Shown here in pieces: positions 26,654 through 36,040 of a DNA stretch of 64,000 nt. Numbering within the stretch: the first letter of the stretch is position 1; every line of letters begins with the position of its first letter. Origin of the DNA: Falsihalocynthiibacter arcticus (lineage in GTDB: Bacteria > Pseudomonadota > Alphaproteobacteria > Rhodobacterales > Rhodobacteraceae); contig NZ_CP014327.1 of NCBI RefSeq assembly GCF_000812665.2, positions 806,001 to 870,000 on the forward strand. Reading direction: 5' to 3'. The notes below the pieces were generated by a model. The model saw only the letters and a program-made list of their open reading frames with translations, made no database searches and was not told where the DNA came from. The translations under genes and the position numbers were made by a program.

Positions 26654-27027
26654 GCGAAGCCCCCTTTTGCACACCATACCCCGAGCGCAACCGCCGAGAG
26701 GGACATAACCATTGATAGAGCGACATAGAGTGCCGCCGAGCCGAGTTGCCCAGCTTCAAAGAGCCGTAACGTATCGAGTGAAAACGCCGAAAACGTTGTG
26801 AACCCGCCCAAGACACCGATCATTAAGAACGGCGCCATAACCGAGGAGTCACGCCCTGCAAGTAGCACAAAAAGCAGCCCCATTACAAACGACCCAACGA
26901 CATTCACACTTAAGGTCCCCCATGGGAAACTCATACCCAAAAGTCGCACCGCGTAAGCCTGAGTCAAAAAGCGCATCACGGCGCCTAAAGCACCTCCGAG
27001 CGCCACATATAATAGGGTCAAAAACAT
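26650..27027 (-). CDS. crcB: Fluoride ion channel CrcB (Fluc)
   Basis: 125 residues with four membrane helices. The family motifs are GGALGAVMRF, WGTLSVNVVGSFVMG and GVLGGFTTFSAFSLDT, the last containing the phenylalanine and polar residues of the fluoride path. It exports fluoride as a dual-topology dimer. Only 31 bp separate it from rarA, so there is no room for a fluoride riboswitch, and expression must come with rarA or from within it. Confidence 0.94.
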   Translation of the reverse strand: MFLTLLYVALGGALGAVMRFLTQAYAVRLLGMSFPWGTLSVNVVGSFVMGLLFVLLAGRDSSVMAPFLMIGVLGGFTTFSAFSLDTLRLFEAGQLGSAALYVALSMVMSLSAVALGVWCAKGGFA

Positions 27028-27058
27028 CGGCCGTGTTTTCCCTCTAGCGCCCGGAATG

Positions 27059-28375
27059 TCAACCGCTAGCGCGCTTAGATCTCAGTTTAGCAAAGTAATC
27101 TTGACGTTTTTTAAGTTCGCGCTCGAATCCGCGCTCAACCGGTAGATAAAACTCGGGGCGCTCCATGGTTTCAGGGAAATAATTCTGGCCCGAAAATCCA
27201 TCTTCGGCGTCGTGATCATAGGCATATCCCGCCCCATATCCTTGATCTTCCATCAGGGCGGTTGGTGCATTGAGAATATGCTTTGGGGGCGGCTCGGAGC
27301 CGGTTTTTTGCGCCGCAACCATGGCCATTTTGTACCCCGCATAGGCCGCGTTTGATTTGGGGGCGAGGGCCAAATAGGTCACCGCTTGCGCCAAGGCCAA
27401 TTCGCCTTCCGGACTGCCCAAACGCTCGTAAACTTGCCATGCGTTCAAACAATGAGTTTGCGCATCTGGGTCCGCGAGGCCGATATCCTCAATTGCCATG
27501 CGCGTAATGCGGCGCGCCAAGTAACGGGGGTCTTCGCCGCCTTTGAGCATGCGGGCGAGCCAATAAAGGGCTGCGTCTGGGTCTGAACCGCGCACGGATT
27601 TATGGAGCGCGGAAATCAGATTGTAATGGGAATCGCCGGATTTGTCATAAACCGCCGCGCGTTTCATCAAGCGTTGGCCAAGGCCTTTTGCGTCCAATGG
27701 CTCCTTGACCTTCCACGCCGAGACCTGCTCAACAAGGTTGAGCAAAGTGCGGCCATCGCCGTCCGCCATTTCCAAAAGCGCATCTCGGGCGTCTTGGGTG
27801 AGGGGAAGGTCGCGGTCTATTTCGCCTTCAGCCCGCGCAAGCAACAGATCAAGGTCTGCGAGGGTAAGCCGCGTGAGCACCATAACCTGTGAGCGACTTA
27901 ACACCGCCGCATTAAGCTCAAAGCTGGGGTTTTCTGTGGTGGCCCCCACCAAAAGGATCGTGCCGTCCTCCATATGGGGGAGGAAGCCGTCTTGCTGGGC
28001 TTTATTGAATCTATGAATCTCGTCGACAAATAGCAGAGTCCCCTGCCCGTTTTGGCGACGGATTTTAGCGGCTTCAAAAACTTTGCGAAGGTCGGGCATG
28101 CCGGTAAAAATCGCGCTTATCTGCACAAAGGTGAGATCTGTTTCATCCGCCAAAAGGCGCGCAATTGTGGTTTTACCAACGCCAGGTGGTCCCCAAAAGA
28201 TGAGCGACCCCAAACTGTTGGACGCAAGCATCGTCCCCAAGGGGGCTTCAGGACCCAAAACTTGTTGCTGCCCGATCACTTCCGACAAAGTTTTGGGGCG
28301 CAGACGATCCGCCAAAGGGCGCGGCGCGTTCTGAACTTTGGCCTCGGAGGTACTGGAATCAAACAAATCAGTCAT
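27059..28375 (-). CDS. rarA: Replication-associated recombination protein A (AAA+ ATPase)
   Basis: 438 residues. Walker A FWGPPGVGKTTIARLLA and Walker B LLFVDEIHRFNKAQQD mark the clamp-loader-like AAA+ domain, with GATTENPSFELN as sensor 1. The C-terminal region MAIEDIGLADPDA and ALYWLARMLKGGEDPRYLAR is typical of RarA/MgsA. It acts at stalled replication forks. First gene of the run rarA-crcB-RluA-HAD-ATP12. Confidence 0.95.
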   Translation of the reverse strand: MTDLFDSSTSEAKVQNAPRPLADRLRPKTLSEVIGQQQVLGPEAPLGTMLASNSLGSLIFWGPPGVGKTTIARLLADETDLTFVQISAIFTGMPDLRKVFEAAKIRRQNGQGTLLFVDEIHRFNKAQQDGFLPHMEDGTILLVGATTENPSFELNAAVLSRSQVMVLTRLTLADLDLLLARAEGEIDRDLPLTQDARDALLEMADGDGRTLLNLVEQVSAWKVKEPLDAKGLGQRLMKRAAVYDKSGDSHYNLISALHKSVRGSDPDAALYWLARMLKGGEDPRYLARRITRMAIEDIGLADPDAQTHCLNAWQVYERLGSPEGELALAQAVTYLALAPKSNAAYAGYKMAMVAAQKTGSEPPPKHILNAPTALMEDQGYGAGYAYDHDAEDGFSGQNYFPETMERPEFYLPVERGFERELKKRQDYFAKLRSKRASG

Positions 28376-28428
28376 GTGCCGACACTATGCCCTGTATGGC
28401 ACAGGGGGAAGCATCGTTTTGGTGCGAT

Positions 28429-28461
28429 AAAGGGCCCCTCAGGAGGGGGAGGCCCTTTTTC
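28429..28461. terminator. Bidirectional terminator-like hairpin downstream of luxI
   Basis: AAAGGGCCCCTC, loop AGGA and GGGGGAGGCCCTTT pair, with TTTT on the plus side and A-rich sequence on the other. It ends the luxR-luxI unit before rarA on the minus strand. Confidence 0.65.
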
Positions 28462-28474
28462 GTTTCGTTGTCGT

Positions 28475-29062
28475 TTAGTGCAACTTAGAACTCAGATTGA
28501 TGGAAACACATTGATAGTCACCATCACCAATAAACATCGGACGCCCAGCAGCTTCGGCATCCAAACCACAGCGGCCAAACCAACGTGGCCAATTCGCTGC
28601 GGTCAAAGCGACAATCTTAGTCGCACCCAACTCGCGGGCAGATTTTAGCATCGCCATAACCATGTATGCGTGCACGCGCCGACGAATGCGTTGTGGCGTG
28701 GTATGGGAAACGAACACGCGTGTGCTTTCCCAAATGTTCTCATCAACGGGGGCTTCCTCAAATAGCAGGTCTTGAGGAATGGTCCCGAGCAACCCACGTT
28801 GTGCATCACGGATCATGTAACTATAAATCCCACAGCGCGCGACTGTGGGTGTCAGGCGAATGCCTGCGTAGACTTCGCCATATTCGTGGATGGCAATCCA
28901 ACGACTAGCCGGAGTATCATATTGATCATATTCCATTCCGAGAGCTTCGGGCAGGTCCCAGTTTTTTTGCACGATGAATGATTGCTTTCTGGCACGAAAA
29001 AGGTTCGCGAACAGTTCGCCATGATTGTGCATATTTTCGAACGAAAGAGTAGTTGTTTGCAT
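28475..29062 (-). CDS. luxI: Acyl-homoserine lactone synthase (LuxI family)
   Basis: 195 residues from the Met at 29062, preceded by GGGGGATCTACC. The LuxI signature is complete: FRARKQSFIVQKNWDL and GMEYDQYDTP (conserved Arg, Phe, Trp and Glu-x-Asp-x-Tyr-Asp), then RLTPT and WESTRVFVS. It makes an acyl-homoserine lactone from S-adenosylmethionine and an acyl carrier. The cognate luxR lies 62 bp upstream on the same strand. The acyl chain cannot be deduced. Confidence 0.92.
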   Translation of the reverse strand: MQTTTLSFENMHNHGELFANLFRARKQSFIVQKNWDLPEALGMEYDQYDTPASRWIAIHEYGEVYAGIRLTPTVARCGIYSYMIRDAQRGLLGTIPQDLLFEEAPVDENIWESTRVFVSHTTPQRIRRRVHAYMVMAMLKSARELGATKIVALTAANWPRWFGRCGLDAEAAGRPMFIGDGDYQCVSINLSSKLH

Positions 29063-29124
29063 GGTAGATCCCCCAGCTTGTTTAAAAAAACAAAGCCCCA
29101 CGTTCAAACAACGATCAAATCCGG

Positions 29125-29736
29125 TTAAAGCAGCCTATAATCCTTCGCGCGTTGAATGGCCTCAGCGGTCGTCCGAGCGAGCAGTTTCTGACGGGCCGCT
29201 ATTAAGCGTGCTTTAAGGGCGCTTTCTGAGATATTCAATTTTGCAGCTGCCGCCGCATGCCGATCGCCGTCTGCGATACACCGCAGGGCTTCAACTTGAG
29301 CCTTAGTTAGGCTCTCCGGCGGCTCCGTTAAGTCATGAAGCCGGCGAACTACGCGCGAAAGGTCTTCCATTTCGCTATCGGTAAACTCGCGATCGCTACG
29401 TGCAAAGCTTGCGATTGTGCGAGAGGAAATTGGACCACAGGACACGGTAACCCCAAAATTGAGTCCATATTCCTTGGCCAGTCCTAGAATGTTAAATGTG
29501 TCGGGAATCCCAAAGGCAGTCCAGCGACATGCGCCATCCGAGCTGAAGCCCCAAGCAATTGTCGGGTCGCGCAGTGCGAACCCTTGCTCGGTATAATAAT
29601 CCGTCCAGCGGTGATCATACGTCTGAAAAGACATAAGAGGCGCGGCGAAGCGAATATGGAGCCCCAAAAAGTAACCCGCAGGCGCGAGCAACGTGAGCTT
29701 ATGAAGTTCGAGGTCGAGACCTATCTTATTAGACAT
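29125..29736 (-). CDS. luxR: LuxR family autoinducer-responsive regulator
   Basis: 203 residues, shorter than classic LuxR (~235-250) at the N-terminus. The autoinducer pocket residues are visible in HRWTDYYTEQGFALRDPTIAW (Trp, Tyr, Asp-Pro, Trp). The C-terminal helix-turn-helix reads LTKAQVEALRCIADGDRHAA followed by AAKLNISESALKARL. It probably senses the product of the adjacent luxI. A promoter-like TTGACT-17-TCTAAA ends only 5 bp before the ATG, and no clear ribosome site is present. Confidence 0.88.
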   Translation of the reverse strand: MSNKIGLDLELHKLTLLAPAGYFLGLHIRFAAPLMSFQTYDHRWTDYYTEQGFALRDPTIAWGFSSDGACRWTAFGIPDTFNILGLAKEYGLNFGVTVSCGPISSRTIASFARSDREFTDSEMEDLSRVVRRLHDLTEPPESLTKAQVEALRCIADGDRHAAAAAKLNISESALKARLIAARQKLLARTTAEAIQRAKDYRLL

Positions 29737-29741
29737 GTCTT

Positions 29742-29770
29742 TTTAGACTAGTTGTCAGAATCTTAGTCAA
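29742..29770 (-). promoter_or_regulatory. Predicted luxR promoter overlapping an imperfect dyad
   Basis: On the minus strand TTGACT (29765-29770), a 17-bp spacer and TCTAAA (29742-29747). GACTA (29746-29750) and TAGTC (29764-29768) form a short inverted repeat across the spacer. Initiation would fall at or near the luxR ATG, predicting a leaderless message. No canonical lux box is recognised. Confidence 0.38.
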
Positions 29771-29813
29771 CCTTAAAGTGTACGGTACAGAAATAGTAGT
29801 GAGTGATGGTACC

Positions 29814-29993
29814 ATGGAAACAATGGACATAGATTTAAAGATGAAGTTGAACTCCCTTTCAGAGAGCGCACGTAGCGATTTGCTGGATTTTTTGGGGAAT
29901 TCAGCCTCTGGTGAGAATAGCTTAACCAGTTTGTTAGAGAGAATTGAGAGTTCAATTCAGAACCGAATCGCGACCCAAAAGTCGCACAGTTAA
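29814..29993 (+). CDS. Small acidic-helical hypothetical protein divergent from luxR
   Basis: 59 residues from the ATG at 29814 (METMDIDLKMKLNSLSESAR); a GTG at 29778 would give 71. The sequence is predicted largely helical (LLDFLGNSASGENSLTSLLE, then RIESSIQNRIATQ) with no cysteine or membrane segment. It is divergent from luxR, and the rplQ terminator follows. The ribosome site is weak. Function unknown; it may be a quorum-sensing-linked small protein or may not be expressed. Confidence 0.45.
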   Translation: METMDIDLKMKLNSLSESARSDLLDFLGNSASGENSLTSLLERIESSIQNRIATQKSHS

Positions 29994-30024
29994 TACCTAC
30001 CCAAGCAATTGTGGGTTCTAACGA

Positions 30025-30056
30025 AAAAAGCCCCGCCATATTAGGCGGGGCTTTTT
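30025..30056. terminator. Bidirectional terminator downstream of rplQ
   Basis: AAAAAGCCCCGCC and GGCGGGGCTTTTT form a perfect 13-bp stem with loop ATATTA. It closes the ribosomal alpha block on the minus strand and the small ORF on the plus strand. Confidence 0.88.
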
Positions 30057-30081
30057 CTTTAGGCCAATTAAGACCTTAAAA

Positions 30082-30501
30082 TTATTCTGCTGCGGCGTCT
30101 TCGGCCAAAACGCGTGCTTTGTCGCCTGCGCCTTTTGCATTCACGTCGCGGTCAACCAATTCGATGATCGCCATTGGCGCCATGTCACCGTAACGGAAAC
30201 CAGCCTTAAGAACGCGCACATAACCACCTTGGCGGTCTTTGTAGCGTGGGCCGAGAACTTCAAACAATTTCGCAACATAAGCGTCTTGCTTAAGGCGAGC
30301 ACCTGCTTGGCGGCGGGCGTGAAGATCGCCACGTTTACCAAGAGTGATAAGTTTGTCGATGATGCGCTTAAGCTCTTTTGCTTTAGGCAGTGTTGTTTTG
30401 ATTTGCTCGTGCTCGATGAGTGAGCCTGCCATGTTGGCAAAGAGCGCCTTACGGTGCTCGTGAGTACGGTTTAAGCGGCGGTAGCCTCTAGCGTGACGCA
30501 T
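30082..30501 (-). CDS. rplQ: 50S ribosomal protein L17
   Basis: 139 residues from the ATG at 30501 ([20 protein letters not shown]), preceded by AGGAGATA. The body [13 protein letters not shown] and [19 protein letters not shown] is standard L17; the alanine/glutamate-rich tail VLAEDAAAE is common in alphaproteobacteria. Last gene of the alpha block, after rpoA. Confidence 0.97.
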   Translation of the reverse strand: MRHARGYRRLNRTHEHRKALFANMAGSLIEHEQIKTTLPKAKELKRIIDKLITLGKRGDLHARRQAGARLKQDAYVAKLFEVLGPRYKDRQGGYVRVLKAGFRYGDMAPMAIIELVDRDVNAKGAGDKARVLAEDAAAE

Positions 30502-30644
30502 GGTGTATCTCCTATAGCGTTGTTTTACTTTGTCCGGCAGCCGATGCGTGTCAGCTACTCTCCTTGGGGCAATTGCCCTGACATTCCCCGGCATTCCGGG
30601 CATTTATGAGGTTGGGGCGGACCGTTAAGCCCACCCCAGATTTC

Positions 30645-31661
30645 TTAGAATTGATCTTCGAATTTCTTCGCAAGATCTTCAATATTGTCCGGTGGCCAAT
30701 CTTCGACGTCCATACCGAGGTGCAGACCCATGCCCGACAACACTTCTTTGATCTCGTTCAAAGACTTGCGGCCGAAGTTTGGTGTGCGGAGCATTTCTGC
30801 TTCGGTTTTTTGGATCAAATCGCCAATGTAAACGATGTTGTCGTTCTTGAGGCAATTTGCGGAACGTACGGAAAGCTCCAATTCGTCCACTTTCTTGAGA
30901 AGAAGCGGATTGAATTCGAGGCCATCGTCTTCTTCTTGACGGTTTGCAGACTCTGGTTCGTCGAAGTTGACGAAAGTCGCAAGCTGGTCCTGAAGAATAC
31001 GCGCAGCATAAGCCACGGCGTCTTCTGGGGGGATGGAACCGTCTGTTTCAAGCGTCAACGTGAGCTTGTCATAGTCGAGAACCTGACCTTCACGTGTGGG
31101 CTGCACGTCGTAAGACACGCGCTTCACAGGGGAAAAGATCGAATCGATCGGAATAAGACCGATTGGCGCGTCTTCTGGACGGTTCTTATCAGCGGAAACA
31201 TAGCCTTTGCCAGTTTCAACAGTCAATTCCATGAACAAGTCTGCGCCTTCGTCGAGGTGACAGATAACGTGATCCTTATTCAGAACCTCGATACCCGCGC
31301 TCTCGGAGATGTCGCCAGCGGTTACAACCATCGGGCCTTTGGCCGAGATGGAAACACGCTTTGGACCGTCTACTTCCATACGGATCGCGACGCCTTTGAG
31401 GTTCAGAACCACATCGGTTACGTCTTCGCGAACACCAGAAATCGAGGAAAACTCATGCAAAACATTGTCGATTTGAACGCTGGTAATTGCAGCACCCTGT
31501 AGCGAGCTCATAAGCACGCGACGTAGAGCATTGCCCAATGTCAAACCAAAACCGCGCTCAAGCGGCTCTGCAACAACAGTTGCTTGACGCGCAGGCTCGT
31601 TGCCTGGCTTCACTTCCAACTGTGTTGGTTTAATCAGTTCTTGCCAATTTTTATGGATCAT
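30645..31661 (-). CDS. rpoA: RNA polymerase alpha subunit
   Basis: 338 residues from the ATG at 31661 ([14 protein letters not shown]). The N-terminal dimerisation domain includes [20 protein letters not shown]. The C-terminal domain [20 protein letters not shown] followed by [10 protein letters not shown] binds UP elements and activators. rpsD, which lies between rpsK and rpoA in enteric bacteria, is absent here. A strong hairpin precedes the gene. Confidence 0.97.
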   Translation of the reverse strand: MIHKNWQELIKPTQLEVKPGNEPARQATVVAEPLERGFGLTLGNALRRVLMSSLQGAAITSVQIDNVLHEFSSISGVREDVTDVVLNLKGVAIRMEVDGPKRVSISAKGPMVVTAGDISESAGIEVLNKDHVICHLDEGADLFMELTVETGKGYVSADKNRPEDAPIGLIPIDSIFSPVKRVSYDVQPTREGQVLDYDKLTLTLETDGSIPPEDAVAYAARILQDQLATFVNFDEPESANRQEEDDGLEFNPLLLKKVDELELSVRSANCLKNDNIVYIGDLIQKTEAEMLRTPNFGRKSLNEIKEVLSGMGLHLGMDVEDWPPDNIEDLAKKFEDQF

Positions 31662-31729
31662 GCTGTCGCCTCCATTCTTGTTTCTGGCCCATGTCCCTAA
31701 GCCGGAAACACCCGAGGTAAAAAATAACA

Positions 31730-31765
31730 ATCTCGGGTCTGGCGTACGAATTACAGACCCGAGAT
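31730..31765 (-). terminator. Terminator-like hairpin between rpsK and rpoA
   Basis: ATCTCGGGTCTG (31730-31741) and CAGACCCGAGAT (31754-31765) make a perfect 12-bp stem with a 12-nt loop, followed on the minus strand by TGTTATTTTTT. It could partly terminate or process the transcript between S11 and RNA polymerase alpha. Confidence 0.65.
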
Positions 31766-31774
31766 CATTTAGTA

Positions 31775-32164
31775 CTACACGCGACGACGCTTTGGAGGGC
31801 GACAGCCGTTGTGAGCCATTGGTGTAACGTCACGAATAGATGTGATGTTAAACCCAACTGCGGCCAGAGCGCGCAATGCGCTTTCGCGACCGCCACCGGG
31901 GCCTTGCACTTCGACTTCAAGCGTTTTCACGCCGTGCTCTTGTGCTTTTTTACCTGCATCCTCAGCAGCCATTTGAGCTGCGTAAGGTGTAGATTTCCGC
32001 GAGCCTTTAAAGCCCATTGTTCCAGCAGAGGACCATGCGATCGCATTGCCTTGAACATCGGAAATCAGAATTTTTGTGTTGTTGAACGAGCTGTTCACAT
32101 GCGCAACACCAGAGGCAATATTCTTGCGCTCTTTTTTCTTTGCGCGAACTTTTTCACGTGCCAT
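31775..32164 (-). CDS. rpsK: 30S ribosomal protein S11
   Basis: 129 residues. It contains [40 protein letters not shown] and the C-terminal [17 protein letters not shown] signature of S11, a platform protein near the 690 loop of 16S rRNA. 14 bp downstream of rpsM. Confidence 0.97.
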   Translation of the reverse strand: MAREKVRAKKKERKNIASGVAHVNSSFNNTKILISDVQGNAIAWSSAGTMGFKGSRKSTPYAAQMAAEDAGKKAQEHGVKTLEVEVQGPGGGRESALRALAAVGFNITSIRDVTPMAHNGCRPPKRRRV

Positions 32165-32178
32165 TGATCAAATCCCCC

Positions 32179-32547
32179 CTATTTCTTCTTACCAGCAATA
32201 GCCCGTGCAGGACCTTTGCGAGTGCGAGCGTTCGTGTGTGTACGTTGACCACGAACAGGAAGATTACGACGATGACGCAAGCCACGGTAGCAACCGAGAT
32301 CCATCAAACGTTTGATGTTCATTTGTGTTTCACGACGCAAGTCACCTTCGACAGCGTAGTTCGCGTCGATGTACTCACGAATGGAAAGCACTTCACCATC
32401 GGAAAGTTCGTTAACACGACGCGCTGCGTCGATGCCTACGGCTTCACAAATAGCTTGTGCGGAAGTTGTACCGATACCGGTAATATAAGTCAGGGCGATC
32501 GGGACCCGTTTATGGGTCGGGATATTTACGCCGGCGATACGTGCCAC
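32179..32547 (-). CDS. rpsM: 30S ribosomal protein S13
   Basis: 122 residues with a GTG start at 32547 ([19 protein letters not shown]), chosen because it gives the exact family length and follows AAAAGGAATACATAAC. The C-terminus [20 protein letters not shown] is the tRNA-contacting tail. First gene of the alpha block, under its own predicted promoter and about 169 bp of leader. Confidence 0.95.
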   Translation of the reverse strand: MARIAGVNIPTHKRVPIALTYITGIGTTSAQAICEAVGIDAARRVNELSDGEVLSIREYIDANYAVEGDLRRETQMNIKRLMDLGCYRGLRHRRNLPVRGQRTHTNARTRKGPARAIAGKKK

Positions 32548-32605
32548 GTTATGTATTCCTTTTTGTTGCGGTTCCGTATTTCCAGAACCTTTTTTCACAA
32601 CATAA

Positions 32606-32630
32606 GCCCGTAGGATTATCTCCTGCGGGC
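32606..32630 (-). promoter_or_regulatory. Leader hairpin upstream of rpsM
   Basis: GCCCGTAGGA (32606-32615), loop TTATC and TCCTGCGGGC (32621-32630) pair with one mismatch. A smaller GGTTC/GAACC hairpin lies closer to the start. It could be an autoregulatory leader for the alpha block. Confidence 0.4.
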
Positions 32631-32715
32631 TACGCTGAATTTCTGTTCTCGGCCATATACTTGTCCGTAGATTGCGTATCAATGGACAAAAGCCGATTCT
32701 CTTACGAGATGGCTG

Positions 32716-32744
32716 GAATTAAGCCCTTTTTACCACAAGGTCAA
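32716..32744 (-). promoter_or_regulatory. Predicted sigma70 promoter of rpsM-rpsK-rpoA-rplQ
   Basis: On the minus strand TTGACC (32739-32744), a 17-bp spacer and TAATTC (32716-32721), directly after the adk stop. Confidence 0.58.
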
Positions 32745-32756
32745 CCCGCGATATGC

Positions 32757-33401
32757 CTAATCCAAGATCACACGAATTGCTTTGGCAACTTCGTCGATTT
32801 CACCCAAGCCATTTACCGGAGCCAAATCGCCCTTGGCATAATAATAGCCAATCAAAGGGGAGGTATCACGGTAATAGGCCATCAAACGTGTCTTGAGGGA
32901 ATCCTCATTGTCGTCGGCGCGGCGCACCATATCTGTGCTGCCACAGACATCACAAACACCCTCGACTTTGGGGGCTTTTAGCTCGTCGTGATACCCTTCG
33001 CCGCAGTTGCCACATGTATAGCGGCCAGAGATGCGTTTGATCAGGATATCGTCCTGGACGCGCATTTCAATAACGGCGTCCAGCTTTTGCCCTACGCGGC
33101 CAAGAAGCTGACCAAGCGCGTCGGCCTGCGCCAACGTGCGGGGAAAGCCATCAAAGATGAATCCCCCTTGGCGGTCGGTGCCTTTGAGCTGCTCTTCGAT
33201 CAATCCAATCACAATGTCATCGGTAACCAATTCGCCCGCATCCATAACTTTTGCGACTTTCTTGCCCATCTCTGTGCCAGAAGTTTTCGCCGCGCGCAGC
33301 ATATCGCCTGTGGAAAGTTGGACCATGTCACGCTCTTCAACCAGAAGTCGTGCTTGTGTTCCTTTTCCGGCGCCCGGTGGCCCCAAAAGGATTATGTTCA
33401 T
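32757..33401 (-). CDS. adk: Adenylate kinase
   Basis: 214 residues. It interconverts ATP + AMP and 2 ADP. P-loop [19 protein letters not shown] site [11 protein letters not shown] and [14 protein letters not shown] are intact. The LID carries a four-cysteine zinc site ([11 protein letters not shown] and CDVCGSTDM). The start overlaps the secY stop by ATGA, the usual secY-adk pairing. Confidence 0.97.
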   Translation of the reverse strand: MNIILLGPPGAGKGTQARLLVEERDMVQLSTGDMLRAAKTSGTEMGKKVAKVMDAGELVTDDIVIGLIEEQLKGTDRQGGFIFDGFPRTLAQADALGQLLGRVGQKLDAVIEMRVQDDILIKRISGRYTCGNCGEGYHDELKAPKVEGVCDVCGSTDMVRRADDNEDSLKTRLMAYYRDTSPLIGYYYAKGDLAPVNGLGEIDEVAKAIRVILD

Positions 33402-34756
33402 TTTCTCGCTGTCCCTTTTTTACCGCCGCGCTTCTTGCCACGTAGCTGCGACTTTTCGATCAGGCCTTCATACTGGTGTGCCAGCATGTGTGACTGAACT
33501 TGTTGAATTGTGTCCATTGTCACGGATACGACAATCAGAACCGAAGTGCCGCCAAAGTAGAAGGGAATCGAGAATTGGTAACGTAAAATTTCAGGAAGGA
33601 GACAAACTGCCGCAAGGTAGGCCGAACCGATGACCAAGATGCGGTTCACAACTTTGTCCAAATACTCGGCGGTTTTCTTGCCCGGACGAATTGCTGGGAT
33701 AAAGCCGCCTTGGTTTTTCAGATTATCCGCGACTTCATCGGTCTTGAACGCCACGTTATGGGTGTAAAAGAACGCAAAGAACACGATCATAACTGTAAAG
33801 AACGCCAGATAGAGCGGTTTGCCCGGCCCGAAATACGCGAGAATAATGGACAGAACGCCGCTAGTGGAGTCGCCGGAGAAGGTGGCAAGCGTTGTTGGCA
33901 GCAAGAGAAGCGAGCTGGCAAAAATCGCAGGAATAACGCCAGCGGGGTTCACTTTGATCGGAAGATGGCTTGCGCCGCCTTCGTACATCTTCATGCCAAC
34001 TTGACGGCGTGGGTACTGAATATGGATCTTGCGGAGAGCCCGCTCCATGAAGACCACGAACCCGACCACCGCGACAACCATAATAAAGACACCGACAACG
34101 ATCAGGGGATTCGCGCCAGATTCGGAGGATTGTACGAGGAATTGTGTCAGAGCGGCTGGAAGCTCGGCAATAATACCCACGAAGATGATCAACGAAATAC
34201 CGTTACCAATCCCGCGTGCTGTAATTTGCTCACCCAACCACATCAGGAACATTGTGCCGCCAACAAGGGTCACAACGGTCGAAATACGGAAGAACCAGCC
34301 CGGATCGGTCACAAGGCTACCTGCCTCAAGACTCACCGCAAGGCCATAGGCTTGGAACGTCGCCAAGAACACCGTGCCGTAGCGTGTGTATTGATTGATC
34401 TTCCGACGACCCGCGTCGCCCTCCTTCTTCAGTTGCTCAAGCGGGGCCCACATGGAGCTTAGAAGCTGGATAATGATCGAAGCCGAGATGTAGGGCATGA
34501 TGCCGAGCGCAAGAATGCCCATGCGGCTCAGGGCACCACCGGTAAACATCGAAAGAATACCACCGATACCAGCGGCCGCACCCTCCATGAAGTTGCGCAG
34601 TTCAGCGCCGTCAATACCCGGGACAGGGATATAGGTCCCCAAACGGTAGACGATCAAAAGACCGATGGTGAAAACAATACGTTGGCGAAGCTCGGTGGCT
34701 TTACCAAAAGCCCCCCAGCTCATGTTGGCTGCCATTTGTTCTGCTGCGGATGCCAT
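33398..34756 (-). CDS. secY: Protein translocase subunit SecY
   Basis: 452 residues from the Met at 34756 ([20 protein letters not shown]) with ten membrane helices. [31 protein letters not shown] and [20 protein letters not shown] are recognisable, the last near the cytoplasmic ribosome-binding loops. It forms the protein-conducting channel with SecE and SecG. It lies 103 bp downstream of rplO. Confidence 0.96.
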   Translation of the reverse strand: MASAAEQMAANMSWGAFGKATELRQRIVFTIGLLIVYRLGTYIPVPGIDGAELRNFMEGAAAGIGGILSMFTGGALSRMGILALGIMPYISASIIIQLLSSMWAPLEQLKKEGDAGRRKINQYTRYGTVFLATFQAYGLAVSLEAGSLVTDPGWFFRISTVVTLVGGTMFLMWLGEQITARGIGNGISLIIFVGIIAELPAALTQFLVQSSESGANPLIVVGVFIMVVAVVGFVVFMERALRKIHIQYPRRQVGMKMYEGGASHLPIKVNPAGVIPAIFASSLLLLPTTLATFSGDSTSGVLSIILAYFGPGKPLYLAFFTVMIVFFAFFYTHNVAFKTDEVADNLKNQGGFIPAIRPGKKTAEYLDKVVNRILVIGSAYLAAVCLLPEILRYQFSIPFYFGGTSVLIVVSVTMDTIQQVQSHMLAHQYEGLIEKSQLRGKKRGGKKGTARK

Positions 34757-34859
34757 TCGGCCTCTCCCTGTCACGAAAAGCGCCGCCAGACCATTCTCCG
34801 GTCGGCGGCGCTGGAAAACTAATTTGTATGTAAGCGGCCAAGCGACCGCTCACAAGCGC

Positions 34860-35339
34860 TTATTCAGCTGCGGCCTTAGGTGTTGCTGTAACAGTCAGTT
34901 TACCACCGGCTTTTTCAACAGCTTCAACAGCTCCAGCTGACGCACCCGTTACTTCGATCGTAACTTTGGATGTGATCTCACCTTTGGCCAAAACGCGGAT
35001 ACCATCGAGCTTGCGACGCACCAAACCACACGCAATAAGTGCGTCTTCGGTGATCGCTGCTTTTGCGTCGAGTTTCTTGGCGTCGATGAATTTCTGGATC
35101 ATACCAAGGTTCAATACAGAGAATTCTTTGCGGTTTGGCTTGGTGAAGCCACGCTTAGGTAGACGTTGGTACAAAGGCATTTGACCGCCTTCAAAACCCT
35201 TGATCGCAACACCCGAACGGGATTTTTGACCCTTGATACCACGGCCACCAGTTTTACCAGTACCGGAACCAGCACCGCGACCAACGCGTTTGCGGTTCTT
35301 TGTTGCACCTGGGTTGTCGTGCAGTTCATTCAATCTCAT
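34860..35339 (-). CDS. rplO: 50S ribosomal protein L15
   Basis: 159 residues from the ATG at 35339 ([20 protein letters not shown]). The glycine-rich [20 protein letters not shown] and [15 protein letters not shown] are the L15 hallmarks. In most bacteria rplO follows rpmD directly; here a GFA-family gene, a terminator and a predicted promoter separate them. Confidence 0.96.
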   Translation of the reverse strand: MRLNELHDNPGATKNRKRVGRGAGSGTGKTGGRGIKGQKSRSGVAIKGFEGGQMPLYQRLPKRGFTKPNRKEFSVLNLGMIQKFIDAKKLDAKAAITEDALIACGLVRRKLDGIRVLAKGEITSKVTIEVTGASAGAVEAVEKAGGKLTVTATPKAAAE

Positions 35340-35435
35340 GTCGCTACTCCTTCTTGCCGGAACTGTCCCAAGAGCGACCAAAGAGACAAACACGGCGTTA
35401 CAAATGATTCTGTTCCCACAGGGGGATACCGCGCG

Positions 35436-35464
35436 TGTCTACACAGATGCGCGCGCGGGTTCAA
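35436..35464 (-). promoter_or_regulatory. Predicted sigma70 promoter of rplO-secY-adk
   Basis: On the minus strand TTGAAC (35459-35464), 17-bp spacer, TAGACA (35436-35441). The start site would lie about 90 bp upstream of rplO. Confidence 0.52.
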
Positions 35465-35508
35465 GGACTCTTGGAAAACTTACTGACACACCTTCACGAT
35501 TCATCACC

Positions 35509-35889
35509 TTACTGAAGTTTCTGCGGGGCATCGTCCAAAATTTCGTAATAGGCACCTTTATCCGCCACAAAAATATGACGTGAAATCGGCGCAGCAATCG
35601 GTTCATCAAGGCAACCCGCAGCAACTGCGGTCCATGTGTGAAAAATCGGCTCAAAAAACAAGGTGGAGCCGCATTTGCCACAAAATCCACGACGAACTTT
35701 CTCAGAAGACGTGTACCAAGTGACTGGATCAACGCCGGTCATCTGTACGTCCACTTTCTGGACCTCGACCGAAACAAAGAAATGCCCGGTGGTTTTGCGA
35801 CACATCGAACAGTGACACGCCTCCGGAGCTGGTAGAATGGACGGGAGTGTGAAACGCACAGCCCCACAAAGACACGATCCTGAATGCAT
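35509..35889 (-). CDS. GFA-family (glutathione-dependent formaldehyde-activating-like) zinc protein
   Basis: 126 residues from the ATG at 35889 (MHSGSCLCGAVRFTLP), preceded by AAAAGGAG. The zinc-binding cysteines SCLCGAV, CHCSMCRKTTGHFF and FCGKCGSTLFF fit the GFA domain. Many GFA proteins have no proven enzyme activity, so formaldehyde or glutathione chemistry is only a family label. Its position between ribosomal genes rpmD and rplO, bounded by a terminator upstream and a promoter downstream, marks it as an insertion into the spc operon. Confidence 0.85.
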   Translation of the reverse strand: MHSGSCLCGAVRFTLPSILPAPEACHCSMCRKTTGHFFVSVEVQKVDVQMTGVDPVTWYTSSEKVRRGFCGKCGSTLFFEPIFHTWTAVAAGCLDEPIAAPISRHIFVADKGAYYEILDDAPQKLQ

Positions 35890-36040
35890 GTCCGAAAAGC
35901 TCCTTTTGGTTGGTGGCAACGACATCGGTGGTCTTGAGTATTTTCCTATTCGCAACCGAGCGCAACACGTCCGGCTCAGAAAATTGGCGGATTCGCATCG
36001 ATTGCGGCCTCCCTTGAGACCCGCCGAGGAAGCTAAAACG

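Noticed and set aside
27028-27058. Fluoride riboswitch upstream of crcB
   Set aside because: Only 31 bp separate rarA and crcB, too short for the aptamer, and no motif is seen.
29737-29813. Canonical lux box between luxR and the small ORF
   Set aside because: Only a short 5-bp dyad is present; the usual ~20-bp palindrome was not found.
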